A DNA stretch of 21,915 nt from GCA-020344715 sp050115935 (GTDB lineage: Archaea; Thermoproteota; Bathyarchaeia; Bathyarchaeales; Bathyarchaeaceae), in NCBI GenBank assembly GCA_050115935.1, contig JASFPO010000022.1, forward strand, positions 1 through 21,915, read 5' to 3'. Positions 15,688 to 21,915 of this stretch are shown piece after piece. Within the stretch, counting starts at the first letter, position 1, and each line of letters opens with the position of its first letter. A program made the translations under genes and the position numbers. The notes under the pieces were generated by a model that did no database searches, was not told the origin of the DNA, and was given only the letters and a program-made list of their open reading frames with translations.

Positions 15688-17025
15688 TTATCCTGATTCG
15701 CAAATCTCATTCAATGTTTTCAAGAAGACTCCAACTTCCTCTAAAGTATTGTAGTGAACTAAGCTAATTCGGATCATAGCTTGCTGACTATACGATTCTA
15801 GAACTCGCGAATAGAAGTCTTCGGTACGTGTTGCAATGCCTCCTTCAGTCCAGAGGCGGCTAACTACCTTATCGTCAGATATGTTTTCTACTTTGAACGC
15901 AAAAGTGGGGTCTCTCTCCTTCAAACGATTTAGATCCGTTAGTCCATAAACTCTCACCCTTGACAAGTCCTTTAAGCCCTTGGTGTCATCGAACCCGGCA
16001 AGTACCGCCTCAGCTAATCCCGCTTCGTACTTTTCAACCGCATCCATTGCAACCTTCAGGGATCGTTTGCGTCCGGAGTATTCAGTGAAGCTGCCCATGT
16101 AGTGGTTTTGAATTTGGTCGGCTAGCCAGACAAAATGGTCTGTAACACCTCGTATGGCTGCGAACATACTCTGATCTCGAGTTCCCCATTCCCACTTGTA
16201 AGGAGCATACGTCGGAGCCGGTGCAACCTTGTAGGGCTTAAGCGTTTTGAGAAGATCTTTTTTTCCATAAAGGAAACTCCCATGAGAGCTAAAGAGCTTG
16301 TATCCTGAGAACACAAGAAAATCGCAGTCCAAGGCTTTGACATCTATCGGACCATGAGCAGCATGGTGAACTGCGTCAACCACGAAATAAGCGTTAACTT
16401 CCTTAGCAATTTTTCCTACTTCCTTAAGAGGGCTTTTGGAGCCAAGCACGTTTGAAGCAGCAGTAACCGTCACAACCTTCGTTTTGGTATCTATCAAACT
16501 CCGCAAATGTTCAATGTCAAGAGTTCCTTCATCTTTGTTTAAACGGGCAAACCTGACCTTCTGGATTTTTTGTCTCCTCTCTAGTTCCATCCAAGGACTG
16601 ATGTTCGCGTAATGCTCATAGTCGGTTGTGACCACATTTTCTTTTCCAGTGAGTTCTTTTCCAATAGCGTAGCTTAAGCTGAAAAGCAAAGCAGTAGCTG
16701 ATTCTCCGGAGATAATGGTGTCTGGCGATGTGGCGTTTAAGAGATCCGCCACAGCCTTTCTTCCTTCGAGTATAACGACATTCGCTTTCTGGGACTCGTC
16801 AAAAACCGCTCCTACATTGGCGCTGCAGTCGACACGGGCCTCGGCTTCAGCTCTGGTAGCTCTTCCCACAACAAGTGTTCCAGTGCCATTGTCGAAAAAG
16901 GTTCTTTTTTGCCCGTTCAAGTCAACCACGGCTCTTGGAAACTCAGCTCTAATCTTTTCTGGCAAGTCTTGACCAAACATCATGTCCGTCAACCTTTGTA
17001 ACCGAAACTTTCTTCGGTGTCTCAT
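15688..17025 (-). CDS. Class V aminotransferase-fold PLP enzyme (cysteine-desulfurase-like)
   Basis: This 445-residue fold-type I PLP enzyme belongs to the class V group. The Schiff-base lysine is K243 in FSGYKLFSSHG, the cofactor Asp is D217 in VVDAVHHAAHG, and the SNVLGSKSPLKEV strand is present. The substrate loop near TDYEHYANISPW resembles SufS/CsdA relatives. However, the C-terminal region that in desulfurases carries the catalytic Cys reads EGGIATRTEDFYSRVLES, with no Cys. The enzyme is therefore probably not a sulfur-mobilising desulfurase and may be an aminotransferase, lyase or epimerase. The ATG at 17025 follows a TATA-like CTTAAAG near 17060 at short-leader distance. ATGs at 16983 and 16980 (MMFGQDL) are alternatives, since the first 14 residues are basic and not family-like. 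It converges on tRNA-Ile. Confidence 0.85.
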   Translation of the reverse strand: MRHRRKFRLQRLTDMMFGQDLPEKIRAEFPRAVVDLNGQKRTFFDNGTGTLVVGRATRAEAEARVDCSANVGAVFDESQKANVVILEGRKAVADLLNATSPDTIISGESATALLFSLSYAIGKELTGKENVVTTDYEHYANISPWMELERRQKIQKVRFARLNKDEGTLDIEHLRSLIDTKTKVVTVTAASNVLGSKSPLKEVGKIAKEVNAYFVVDAVHHAAHGPIDVKALDCDFLVFSGYKLFSSHGSFLYGKKDLLKTLKPYKVAPAPTYAPYKWEWGTRDQSMFAAIRGVTDHFVWLADQIQNHYMGSFTEYSGRKRSLKVAMDAVEKYEAGLAEAVLAGFDDTKGLKDLSRVRVYGLTDLNRLKERDPTFAFKVENISDDKVVSRLWTEGGIATRTEDFYSRVLESYSQQAMIRISLVHYNTLEEVGVFLKTLNEICESG

Positions 17026-17176
17026 ATAGAATTTTGCACAAACCCCCTGTCAACTTTAAGATCACCGATGACTATGCCGCAGATCCGTTTCAAGTCTACA
17101 AAAGCGGAACTTATTGTGTTCTATTAGAGCCAGTCTTGAAGAAGGTTAGATATCCCAAATCAGACTGAGGACTTCG

Positions 17177-17227
17177 GGGGATATCTCCACTGTGGTAGGG
17201 GTCCAAATCTCTCCCCGGCCCCACTTC
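17177..17227 (+). repeat. Structured direct repeat, copy A (upstream of MFS gene)
   Basis: This element of about 50 bases shares GATATCTCCACTG at its left and CCACTTC at its right end with copy B at 20306-20356. About three quarters of the positions match, nearly ungapped at an offset of 3130 bases. The centre is a hairpin: GGGG 17198-17201 with CCCC 17213-17216 around the 11-base loop TCCAAATCTCT. In copy B the same stem is AAGG/CCTT, two compensatory pair changes. The right half also resembles the T arm and acceptor of the nearby tRNA-Ile, but it lacks a 5' partner and is not a tRNA. Confidence 0.6.
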
Positions 17228-17287
17228 CTAATTCTACGCGCGTAGAGGACACGGCAGAATCCGAGCTTTCTCTGCCGTGGAGATATC
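17180..17287 (+). other. Possible multi-branched RNA/DNA fold upstream of the MFS gene
   Basis: GATATCTCC (17180-17188) is the exact inverse of GGAGATATC (17279-17287). Three hairpins fit inside. The first is 17192-17224 with GTGG/CCAC and GGGG/CCCC. The second is the perfect palindrome TCTACGCGCGTAGA at 17233-17246. The third is ACGGCAGA (17251-17258) with TCTGCCGT (17271-17278), flush against the outer stem. Together they make a four-way junction. The MFS start at 17347 is 60 bases downstream, so a structured leader or control region is possible. Upstream, CAGTCT 17131-17136 pairs with AGACTG 17162-17167. The 17026-17346 gap has no coding sequence. Confidence 0.4.
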
Positions 17288-17346
17288 AAATTTCTCTAAT
17301 GTGATTCGCAACCAAAAGGCTGAAATTAGAAAGTTCTGTTTCTTCT

Positions 17347-18645
17347 TTGGTTGACTTGTACAAGAAAGCGATACTTGGATTGTCAAGTTTTCAGTTCATG
17401 GTGATGGTACGAAGAGGTTTGTTCTATGCCTTTTTGTCGATCTATCTGAATGTGAGGCTTGGGCTCTCAGTGACTGAAACTACATTGTTGGCAAGTCTCA
17501 CAATGATAGCTAACAGCACTTCTCAAACGTTTGTGTGGGGTAGAGTGTCAGATAAATATCAAGCCCGTGCCAGCTTGATAGTCATTGGAGAAACGACCGC
17601 AGCCTTTGGCTATATTATGGTGTATCTTGTTCATGCCTACATGCTGGGTCTCAATGATCCAATCGCGGCCGGATACAGCATCATCGGAGGACTCGCCTTT
17701 CTCGAGTTTTTCTGGTCAATGAGCAATCTGGGGTGGAGCGCCCTTGTTTCCGATCTGACAACATCCAAGGAGAGAGGACGACTGATGAGTCTATTTTCCA
17801 GCATCGGAGGTGTTGGTCGAATATTGGGAGTCTCTGTTTCAGCGTTGATGTATGATTGGGGAGGTGAAGCTGGCGGTTTCACGAGCGGTCTGCTATTCTA
17901 TTTCGCCTCGGGAATCATGCTTGCGAGTGCTGTTTTGGTCTGGATTAGTGCCCGTGACTCAGAAACGGTTAAAGAGTATGAGGAAGCTGATAGAGCTGCC
18001 AACAATCAAAGTACGCGGTTATCCAATGGTCATGGTTCAAATGCATTTCGTTGGCTTCTCATGTCCACATTCATTGTGGGTTTAGGAGCCTTCTCAATCC
18101 TGCAAATTCTCATACTGTACGCCAAACTTGATTCGCCGATAGGTGCTACAGACCTTGACATAGCAATGATTCGCAATTCCTCCTCAATAGCAATAATCGT
18201 AACGAGTCTGTTGGCTGGCTTCATTGCACATAGAATTGGCAGGAAAAGGGCTCTGGGCTTGGGTTTCGGTTTGATGGTCGTTACTCCTCTCTTCTACATG
18301 ATTGCACAAAACGCCGTGCAAATGATAATTATCAACAGTTTGAACGGAGTCGCAAGAGCGCTTATGACTGTAGTCGGATATTTGGTGGCGTCCGATCTCA
18401 TTCCAGCCGAACGCAGAGGAAGACTCTTTGGCCAGTATAATGCTGTCACTTCTGTATCATTTGGATTAGCCGGAACTGTGCTTGGAGGTCCAATCGCAGA
18501 CTATCTGATCAGCACGGGAGTAACAAAGGCAGCTGCTTATGTTGCTGTCTTTCAAGTTGCCTCTGCAGTAGCTCTAGTTGGTACTCTTACATTCGCCACG
18601 AAAGTCAAACCAAAAAGAAAAGGTTTAGATCTAAGACGACCTTGA
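17347..18645 (+). CDS. Major facilitator superfamily transporter
   Basis: This 432-residue integral membrane protein has about 12 hydrophobic helices in two six-helix halves joined by a polar linker (EYEEADRAANNQSTRLSNG, about 205-223). The MFS motif A between helices 2 and 3 is WGRVSDKYQARA, and the matching loop of the second half is HRIGRKRALG. Further family signs are SKERGRLMSLFSSIGGVGRILG and PAERRGRLFGQYNAV, the paired loops after helices 4 and 10. The substrate is not evident, and drug, sugar or organic-anion exporters are all in range. The start is uncertain: TTG 17347 or TTG 17356, with no clear ribosome site. A PLP decarboxylase follows 122 bases downstream on the same strand, and the two are bracketed by repeat copies A and B. 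This suggests a transporter-enzyme cassette, for example substrate uptake or amine export. Confidence 0.86.
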   Translation: MVDLYKKAILGLSSFQFMVMVRRGLFYAFLSIYLNVRLGLSVTETTLLASLTMIANSTSQTFVWGRVSDKYQARASLIVIGETTAAFGYIMVYLVHAYMLGLNDPIAAGYSIIGGLAFLEFFWSMSNLGWSALVSDLTTSKERGRLMSLFSSIGGVGRILGVSVSALMYDWGGEAGGFTSGLLFYFASGIMLASAVLVWISARDSETVKEYEEADRAANNQSTRLSNGHGSNAFRWLLMSTFIVGLGAFSILQILILYAKLDSPIGATDLDIAMIRNSSSIAIIVTSLLAGFIAHRIGRKRALGLGFGLMVVTPLFYMIAQNAVQMIIINSLNGVARALMTVVGYLVASDLIPAERRGRLFGQYNAVTSVSFGLAGTVLGGPIADYLISTGVTKAAAYVAVFQVASAVALVGTLTFATKVKPKRKGLDLRRP

Positions 18646-18767
18646 GCTTGCGCGTGAAGATCATGTGCCCTATCCTAGGCTTCCAAGCAGAAATTCTATA
18701 GTTTCTTGCACAAGCCATAAGAGCAAATCATTTGGTCATAGTGGAGTATGTAGAGAGGTCGGCAATT

Positions 18768-20270
18768 ATGAAGCGAGAGACAAAAGATACTATACACGAA
18801 GAAACTCTTGACCCTGAAGACTGGGAATCCATGCGAAAGCTCGGTCACAAGATGATTGACGACATGTTGGACTACATGAAATCCCTCAGGGAGCGCCCCG
18901 TCTGGCAGCATGCCACGGACAAGGTTAAGGCGCATTTCAAAAAGCCTGTACCACGAGGTCCTCAGAAACCCGAGGAAATCTACAAGGAATTTGTGGAAAA
19001 CGTGCTCCCTTACCCTTTAGGAAATCTCCATCCACGTTTCTGGGGCTGGGTCGTAGGCCCAGGAACTGTTCTGGGGGCCTTGGCAGAACTACTGGCAGCC
19101 TCGATGAATACAATGTCGGCCGGGGGCTACCATCACAGTGCCGTGCATGTCGAAAAGCAAGTTATTGACTGGATCAAAGAAATGCTAGAGTTCCCCGCCT
19201 CAGCTAGCGGCGTATTGACCAGTGGTTGCTCAGCTGCAAACATAATAGGATTAACAGTCGCTCGAAATACAAAGACAGGATATGATTTTCGTCAGAAGGG
19301 CTTCCAAGACTGCTCGCGTAAGATGATGCTCTATGCATCCCGAGAAGTACACAGCTCAATTCAGAAGGCTGTAGAACTACTTGGACTAGGGAGCGAAGCA
19401 CTTCACTCTGTGCCGGTCAACGATTTCTTCCAAGTTGACCTTCGGGCACTAAAAATGGCCATCAGCAAAGATCGTGAAAACGGACACATGCCATTCTGCG
19501 TCGTCGGAGCTGCTGGAACAACAAATACTGGAGGTATCGATGATCTTGATGCTCTTGCTGATATTTGTCAGCAGGAAAACCTTTGGTTCCATGTTGATGG
19601 GGCATTTGGAGCGTGGGCTGCTCTTGCCCCTGGTGTAAGAAACAAAGTATCAGGAATGGAACGTGCCGACTCGCTGGCTTTGGACCTGCACAAGTGGATG
19701 TATATCCCATATGAAATCGGATGCATACTTGTGCGAAACGAGGAGTATCATCGTGGCGCTTTCTCGTTGACTCCTGACTACCTTGCTCACGGAGAAGGCG
19801 ACCGCGGCATTACAGGAGGCGATTCGCCATGGTTCGACGATTATGATTATCTTCATTCACGCGGGTTCCGGGCGTTGAAAGCTTGGATGTGCCTAAAAGA
19901 GCATGGCAGTCGCAAGTACGGGCGGCTAATTCAACAGAACATAGATCAAGCCCATTACTTGGGAGAGCTCATCAATAGTGAGCCAGAATTAGAGCTCCTA
20001 GCTCCGGTCACACTGAATGTCGTCTGCTTCCGTTACGTCGCTCCTGACATGAATGATGCCGCACTGGATGAAATCAACAAGCAGATCGTCATCGAGTTAC
20101 AGGAACAAGGTATCGCCGTGTTGTCTGGAACGATTGTCAAGGGCAAGTATGCTTTGCGAGCAGCAAACGTGAATCATCGTAGCCGTCGGGAAGACTTCGA
20201 AATTCTGGTGCGAGAAGTCACACGCACAGGGAAGGATCTAGCAGTCTCTTTGAAAAACACGGGATCATAG
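18768..20270 (+). CDS. Group II PLP-dependent amino-acid decarboxylase (AADC-like)
   Basis: This 500-residue enzyme is of the pyridoxal-dependent decarboxylase family that includes aromatic-L-amino-acid, tyrosine, histidine and glutamate decarboxylases. The PLP lysine is K309 in DLHKWMYIP, the cofactor Asp is D277 in HVDGAFGAW, and the stacking His is H195 in REVHSSIQKA. These positions track the animal AADC residues (H192, D271, K303) closely. The N-terminal LHPRFWGWVVGPGTVLGALAELLAASMN is typical of the long, bacterial/eukaryotic-type branch rather than the short methanogen MfnA type (about 380 residues). The start is ATG 18768, with GAGAGG at 18753-18758 nine bases upstream. TTG 18732 would add 12 residues. 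It probably pairs functionally with the MFS gene. The substrate is unknown, and horizontal acquisition is plausible. Confidence 0.9.
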   Translation: MKRETKDTIHEETLDPEDWESMRKLGHKMIDDMLDYMKSLRERPVWQHATDKVKAHFKKPVPRGPQKPEEIYKEFVENVLPYPLGNLHPRFWGWVVGPGTVLGALAELLAASMNTMSAGGYHHSAVHVEKQVIDWIKEMLEFPASASGVLTSGCSAANIIGLTVARNTKTGYDFRQKGFQDCSRKMMLYASREVHSSIQKAVELLGLGSEALHSVPVNDFFQVDLRALKMAISKDRENGHMPFCVVGAAGTTNTGGIDDLDALADICQQENLWFHVDGAFGAWAALAPGVRNKVSGMERADSLALDLHKWMYIPYEIGCILVRNEEYHRGAFSLTPDYLAHGEGDRGITGGDSPWFDDYDYLHSRGFRALKAWMCLKEHGSRKYGRLIQQNIDQAHYLGELINSEPELELLAPVTLNVVCFRYVAPDMNDAALDEINKQIVIELQEQGIAVLSGTIVKGKYALRAANVNHRSRREDFEILVREVTRTGKDLAVSLKNTGS

Positions 20271-20305
20271 CCCTAGACAGTTTTGACTCGGAGAAAAGCG
20301 GAGTT

Positions 20306-20356
20306 GGGTGATATCTCCACTGAGGGTAAGGTTCCAATCGCTCCTTGCTCCACTTC
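20306..20356 (+). repeat. Structured direct repeat, copy B (downstream of decarboxylase)
   Basis: This is the second copy of the element at 17177-17227, beginning 35 bases after the decarboxylase stop and in the same orientation. It keeps GATATCTCCACTG and CCACTTC. Its central hairpin is AAGG (20328-20331) with CCTT (20343-20346) around the 11-base loop TTCCAATCGCT. Unlike copy A it lacks the downstream GGAGATATC partner, so only the hairpin is shared. The rest of 20357-20446 shows nothing recognisable. Confidence 0.6.
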
Positions 20357-20446
20357 AAACATGGCTGTTTTCCTTTGCGAAATGCGTGATTACCATCTAC
20401 TCTATGGACGTATTCGAGTCCTGCTTCTATAGGAAACATGCGCCCA

Positions 20447-21154
20447 TCATTCAATTAGCATTAGAAAGTCTTCTCCGATGTAATCAACTAGCTCTTCAGC
20501 AGTACCTTTGCTGAACAGGGTAACCACACAATTTCTTGTAATTCCGACTACAATCCCACGCTTCTGAACTTCAAAGACGACATACCATATCTTTCCATGT
20601 TCAACATAATTGCGGTAGAGTTCGGTGTCAGTAAGATCAGATCCTGCTAAGCAAAGCTTTTCCACACCAGGTATATCGACTTCGTCAAACCATATGAGCT
20701 TGGTGGCCTGGGGATTCGACTCATGAAGCTCTTTAAGAGTCGCGTGAGGGATCTTCACCTCAACAACTGCGTGAGATGTGATGAACAGAACTTTGCTCAG
20801 CTTGTTTGCCACGAAATTTGTGAGTAGTTTTTTCACTCCGCGAGCTACAGAGGGTGCCAATACGATTATGAAGATCCTGTCTTTGAAGGGTTTGATCCAA
20901 AAAGGAGACTCTTCTGTGATAGGAGCCTCAACCAAATTACGTTTGTAAAAGCGTCTTTGCACGAAGTCCCTGCTGAAAACTCCTGATACCACGCTTCCAT
21001 CTTGCTTCAGGTCTAAGATTTCTGTCACCAGATTTACGTTTTCCCCGTTCTCCGTTTCGTACAGTTCTTCCTCACGAAAGTCTTTGAGCTTCCCAACTAT
21101 CAATCCTACACTAGCTTCTTCCTTTATTTCAAAGATTTTGGCCGGCAGAACCAA
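20447..21154 (-). CDS. Hypothetical archaeal protein, 235 aa
   Basis: I do not recognise the family. The protein is soluble and mixed alpha/beta. It opens with a strand-rich domain (residues 1-65; VGLIVGKLKDFREEEL, LVTEILDLKQDGSVVSGVFSRDF) that could be a small beta-barrel. A segment with FKDRIFIIVLAPSVARGVKKLL and KLSKVLFITSHAVVEVKIPH follows, looking like alternating strands and helices. The C-terminal part reads IWYVVFEVQKRGIVVGITRNCVVTLFSKGTAEELVDYIGED, a beta-meander ending in a helix. No signal peptide, membrane helix or zinc motif is present. The TTG start is well supported by GGTGGTG at 21161-21167, six bases upstream. The DUF2153-like gene lies 42 bases upstream on the same strand, so the two are probably one operon. 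Confidence 0.75.
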   Translation of the reverse strand: MVLPAKIFEIKEEASVGLIVGKLKDFREEELYETENGENVNLVTEILDLKQDGSVVSGVFSRDFVQRRFYKRNLVEAPITEESPFWIKPFKDRIFIIVLAPSVARGVKKLLTNFVANKLSKVLFITSHAVVEVKIPHATLKELHESNPQATKLIWFDEVDIPGVEKLCLAGSDLTDTELYRNYVEHGKIWYVVFEVQKRGIVVGITRNCVVTLFSKGTAEELVDYIGEDFLMLIE

Positions 21155-21196
21155 TTCTTACACCACCAAACAGTTTCAGAAATCTGACTTAAAAGG

Positions 21197-21556
21197 TTAA
21201 ACGTAGAACGTTTCGGGTCTTTCCTCTTTTTTCTTCTTAGCCCTTCTCCTAGCCTTCAATCCTCTCTTGGCGCCTATCTTCGTCGCCTCTAAGTCGTACT
21301 CTATGAAGGATCTGGTCAACGCAGATAGTTTTTTGTTCATTCTTTCTAAATCCGGTTGTGTGAATCTCGCCATAATGTCGGGAGTGGTTACCCATTGCAT
21401 CCAACCCAGCAAACTTCTTTGTAAAGCGCTCAACATGAAATGTATCGATCTCACCAGCTCCAATCGGTCTTTCTGCTTAGCGTCTTGTAAACGCTTGATC
21501 TGGTCCAGAATTTTTCCGGAGATTTGAATCCACTTTTCACTCATAAACTTTAACAT
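21197..21556 (-). CDS. DUF2153-like helical archaeal protein
   Basis: This 119-residue, strongly basic, all-helical protein contains KQKDRLELVRSIHFMLSALQ and SLLGWMQWVTTPDIMARFTQ. It resembles the archaeal DUF2153 family (my recollection of the GWxxWlxnPxiM pattern, so moderate certainty). The C-terminal tail KRGLKARRRAKKKKEERPE is very basic and could bind nucleic acid, but this is inference. ATG 21556 is the ORF start, and ATG 21544 (residue 5, MSEKWIQ) is an equally good choice. It is first in a likely two-gene unit with the 235-residue unknown protein and is divergent from the molybdopterin enzyme at the window end. No biochemical function is known to me for the family. Confidence 0.75.
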   Translation of the reverse strand: MLKFMSEKWIQISGKILDQIKRLQDAKQKDRLELVRSIHFMLSALQRSLLGWMQWVTTPDIMARFTQPDLERMNKKLSALTRSFIEYDLEATKIGAKRGLKARRRAKKKKEERPETFYV

Positions 21557-21667
21557 CCCATCTTCTTGGCTATCTCCTTAAAGGCTTCTCGTGATATAAA
21601 CGTTAAGAAGATGCACCACAAAAATGATAATAATATAGCAGGGAATTACCTCAAGAAGTGGGCATTT

Positions 21668-21915
21668 ATGAGCAAGGAAAAGCAGCGGATTCCTCCAAAT
21701 CAGAGGATTATTTCAAAGTTTCTAGTCTTGCATGTAGGTTCCATACCGAAATTTGACCCAAAAACTTGGGATTTTGCCGTTGAGGGTCTAGTGAAGAATC
21801 CTGTAAGACTAACATTTGAGGAGCTCTCGGAGCTTCCCAAAGTGGTGAACGTAAGCGATTTTCACTGCGTCACTGGTTGGAGCAAACTGGACAACAAGTG
21901 GGAAGGAGTTGCGTT
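21668..21915 (+). CDS. Sulfite-oxidase-family molybdopterin enzyme, N-terminal fragment
   Basis: This gene runs off the right edge, with about 82 residues visible. The sequence has VLHVGSIPKFDPKTWDFAVEGLVKNP followed by FEELSELPKVVNVSDFHCVTGWS. This is the start of the oxidoreductase molybdopterin-binding domain (sulfite oxidase/YedY type). C67 in DFHCVTGWS is the expected molybdenum ligand, and the following WEGV also matches the family. These enzymes oxidise sulfite or reduce sulfoxide-type substrates. Archaeal members are often small, soluble and uncharacterised. No signal peptide is visible. ATG 21668 is chosen because the family usually begins close to the RIPPNQR stretch. An in-frame ATG at 21611 would add 19 residues, and TATA-like stretches lie at about 21591-21599 and 21629-21638. 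Confidence 0.88.
   Translation, partial: MSKEKQRIPPNQRIISKFLVLHVGSIPKFDPKTWDFAVEGLVKNPVRLTFEELSELPKVVNVSDFHCVTGWSKLDNKWEGVA

Noticed and set aside
20306..20334. Box C/D-like GTGATAT and CTGA motifs in copy B
   Set aside because: The C box is not a good RUGAUGA, no C'/D set is present, and copy A lacks the D-like CTGA.
20300..20356. Repeat copy B as a degenerate tRNA gene
   Set aside because: No acceptor 5' half is present, the T stem cannot form in tRNA register and the 3' end is CTTC rather than CCA. It is better described as the hairpin repeat.

Overview
The window looks archaeal, most likely from a Thermoproteota/Bathyarchaeia-type lineage (inference). TATA-like boxes sit about 25-30 nt before starts. 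Several starts are GTG or TTG, each preceded by a good Shine-Dalgarno match. Both tRNA genes encode their CCA ends. Small zinc-ribbon proteins, an adenosine-specific kinase, a DUF2153-like protein and a TldD/TldE pair are also present. The gene order is mosaic, with short transcription units on both strands.

Layout. 1-1043: the C-terminus of a saccharopine dehydrogenase-like protein, then a SAM methyltransferase interrupted by one in-frame TAA. 1257-3605: a Cys-rich zinc-ribbon protein, a GNAT acetyltransferase and a medium-chain zinc alcohol/polyol dehydrogenase. 3691-6482 (minus): a tldD-tldE operon. 6677-9814 (minus): a zinc-ribbon/SHOCT protein, a secreted membrane-anchored protein and a multi-membrane family 2 glycosyltransferase. 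10123-11652: a divergent Fpg/Nei-like DNA glycosylase, tail to tail with a LysE-family exporter. 11785-14555: CTP synthase and a flippase-like membrane protein. 14622-15680: an adenosine-specific kinase, a candidate small structured RNA, and divergent tRNA-Arg(UCG) and tRNA-Ile(GAU) genes. 15688-17025 (minus): a class V aminotransferase-fold enzyme. 17177-20356: an MFS transporter and a group II PLP amino-acid decarboxylase, bracketed by two copies of a structured repeat. 20447-21556 (minus): an unrecognised 235-aa protein and a DUF2153-like protein. 21668-end: the start of a sulfite-oxidase-type molybdopterin enzyme.

The least explained parts are non-coding. One is a roughly 47-nt direct repeat whose hairpin stem differs between copies by two compensatory pair changes; it flanks the transporter-decarboxylase pair. 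Another is a compact stem element at 15249-15321 with a U8 tail and an upstream TATA-like box on the minus strand. The third is a possible multi-branched fold upstream of the transporter. No CRISPR array, rRNA, insertion sequence or defence system was seen.
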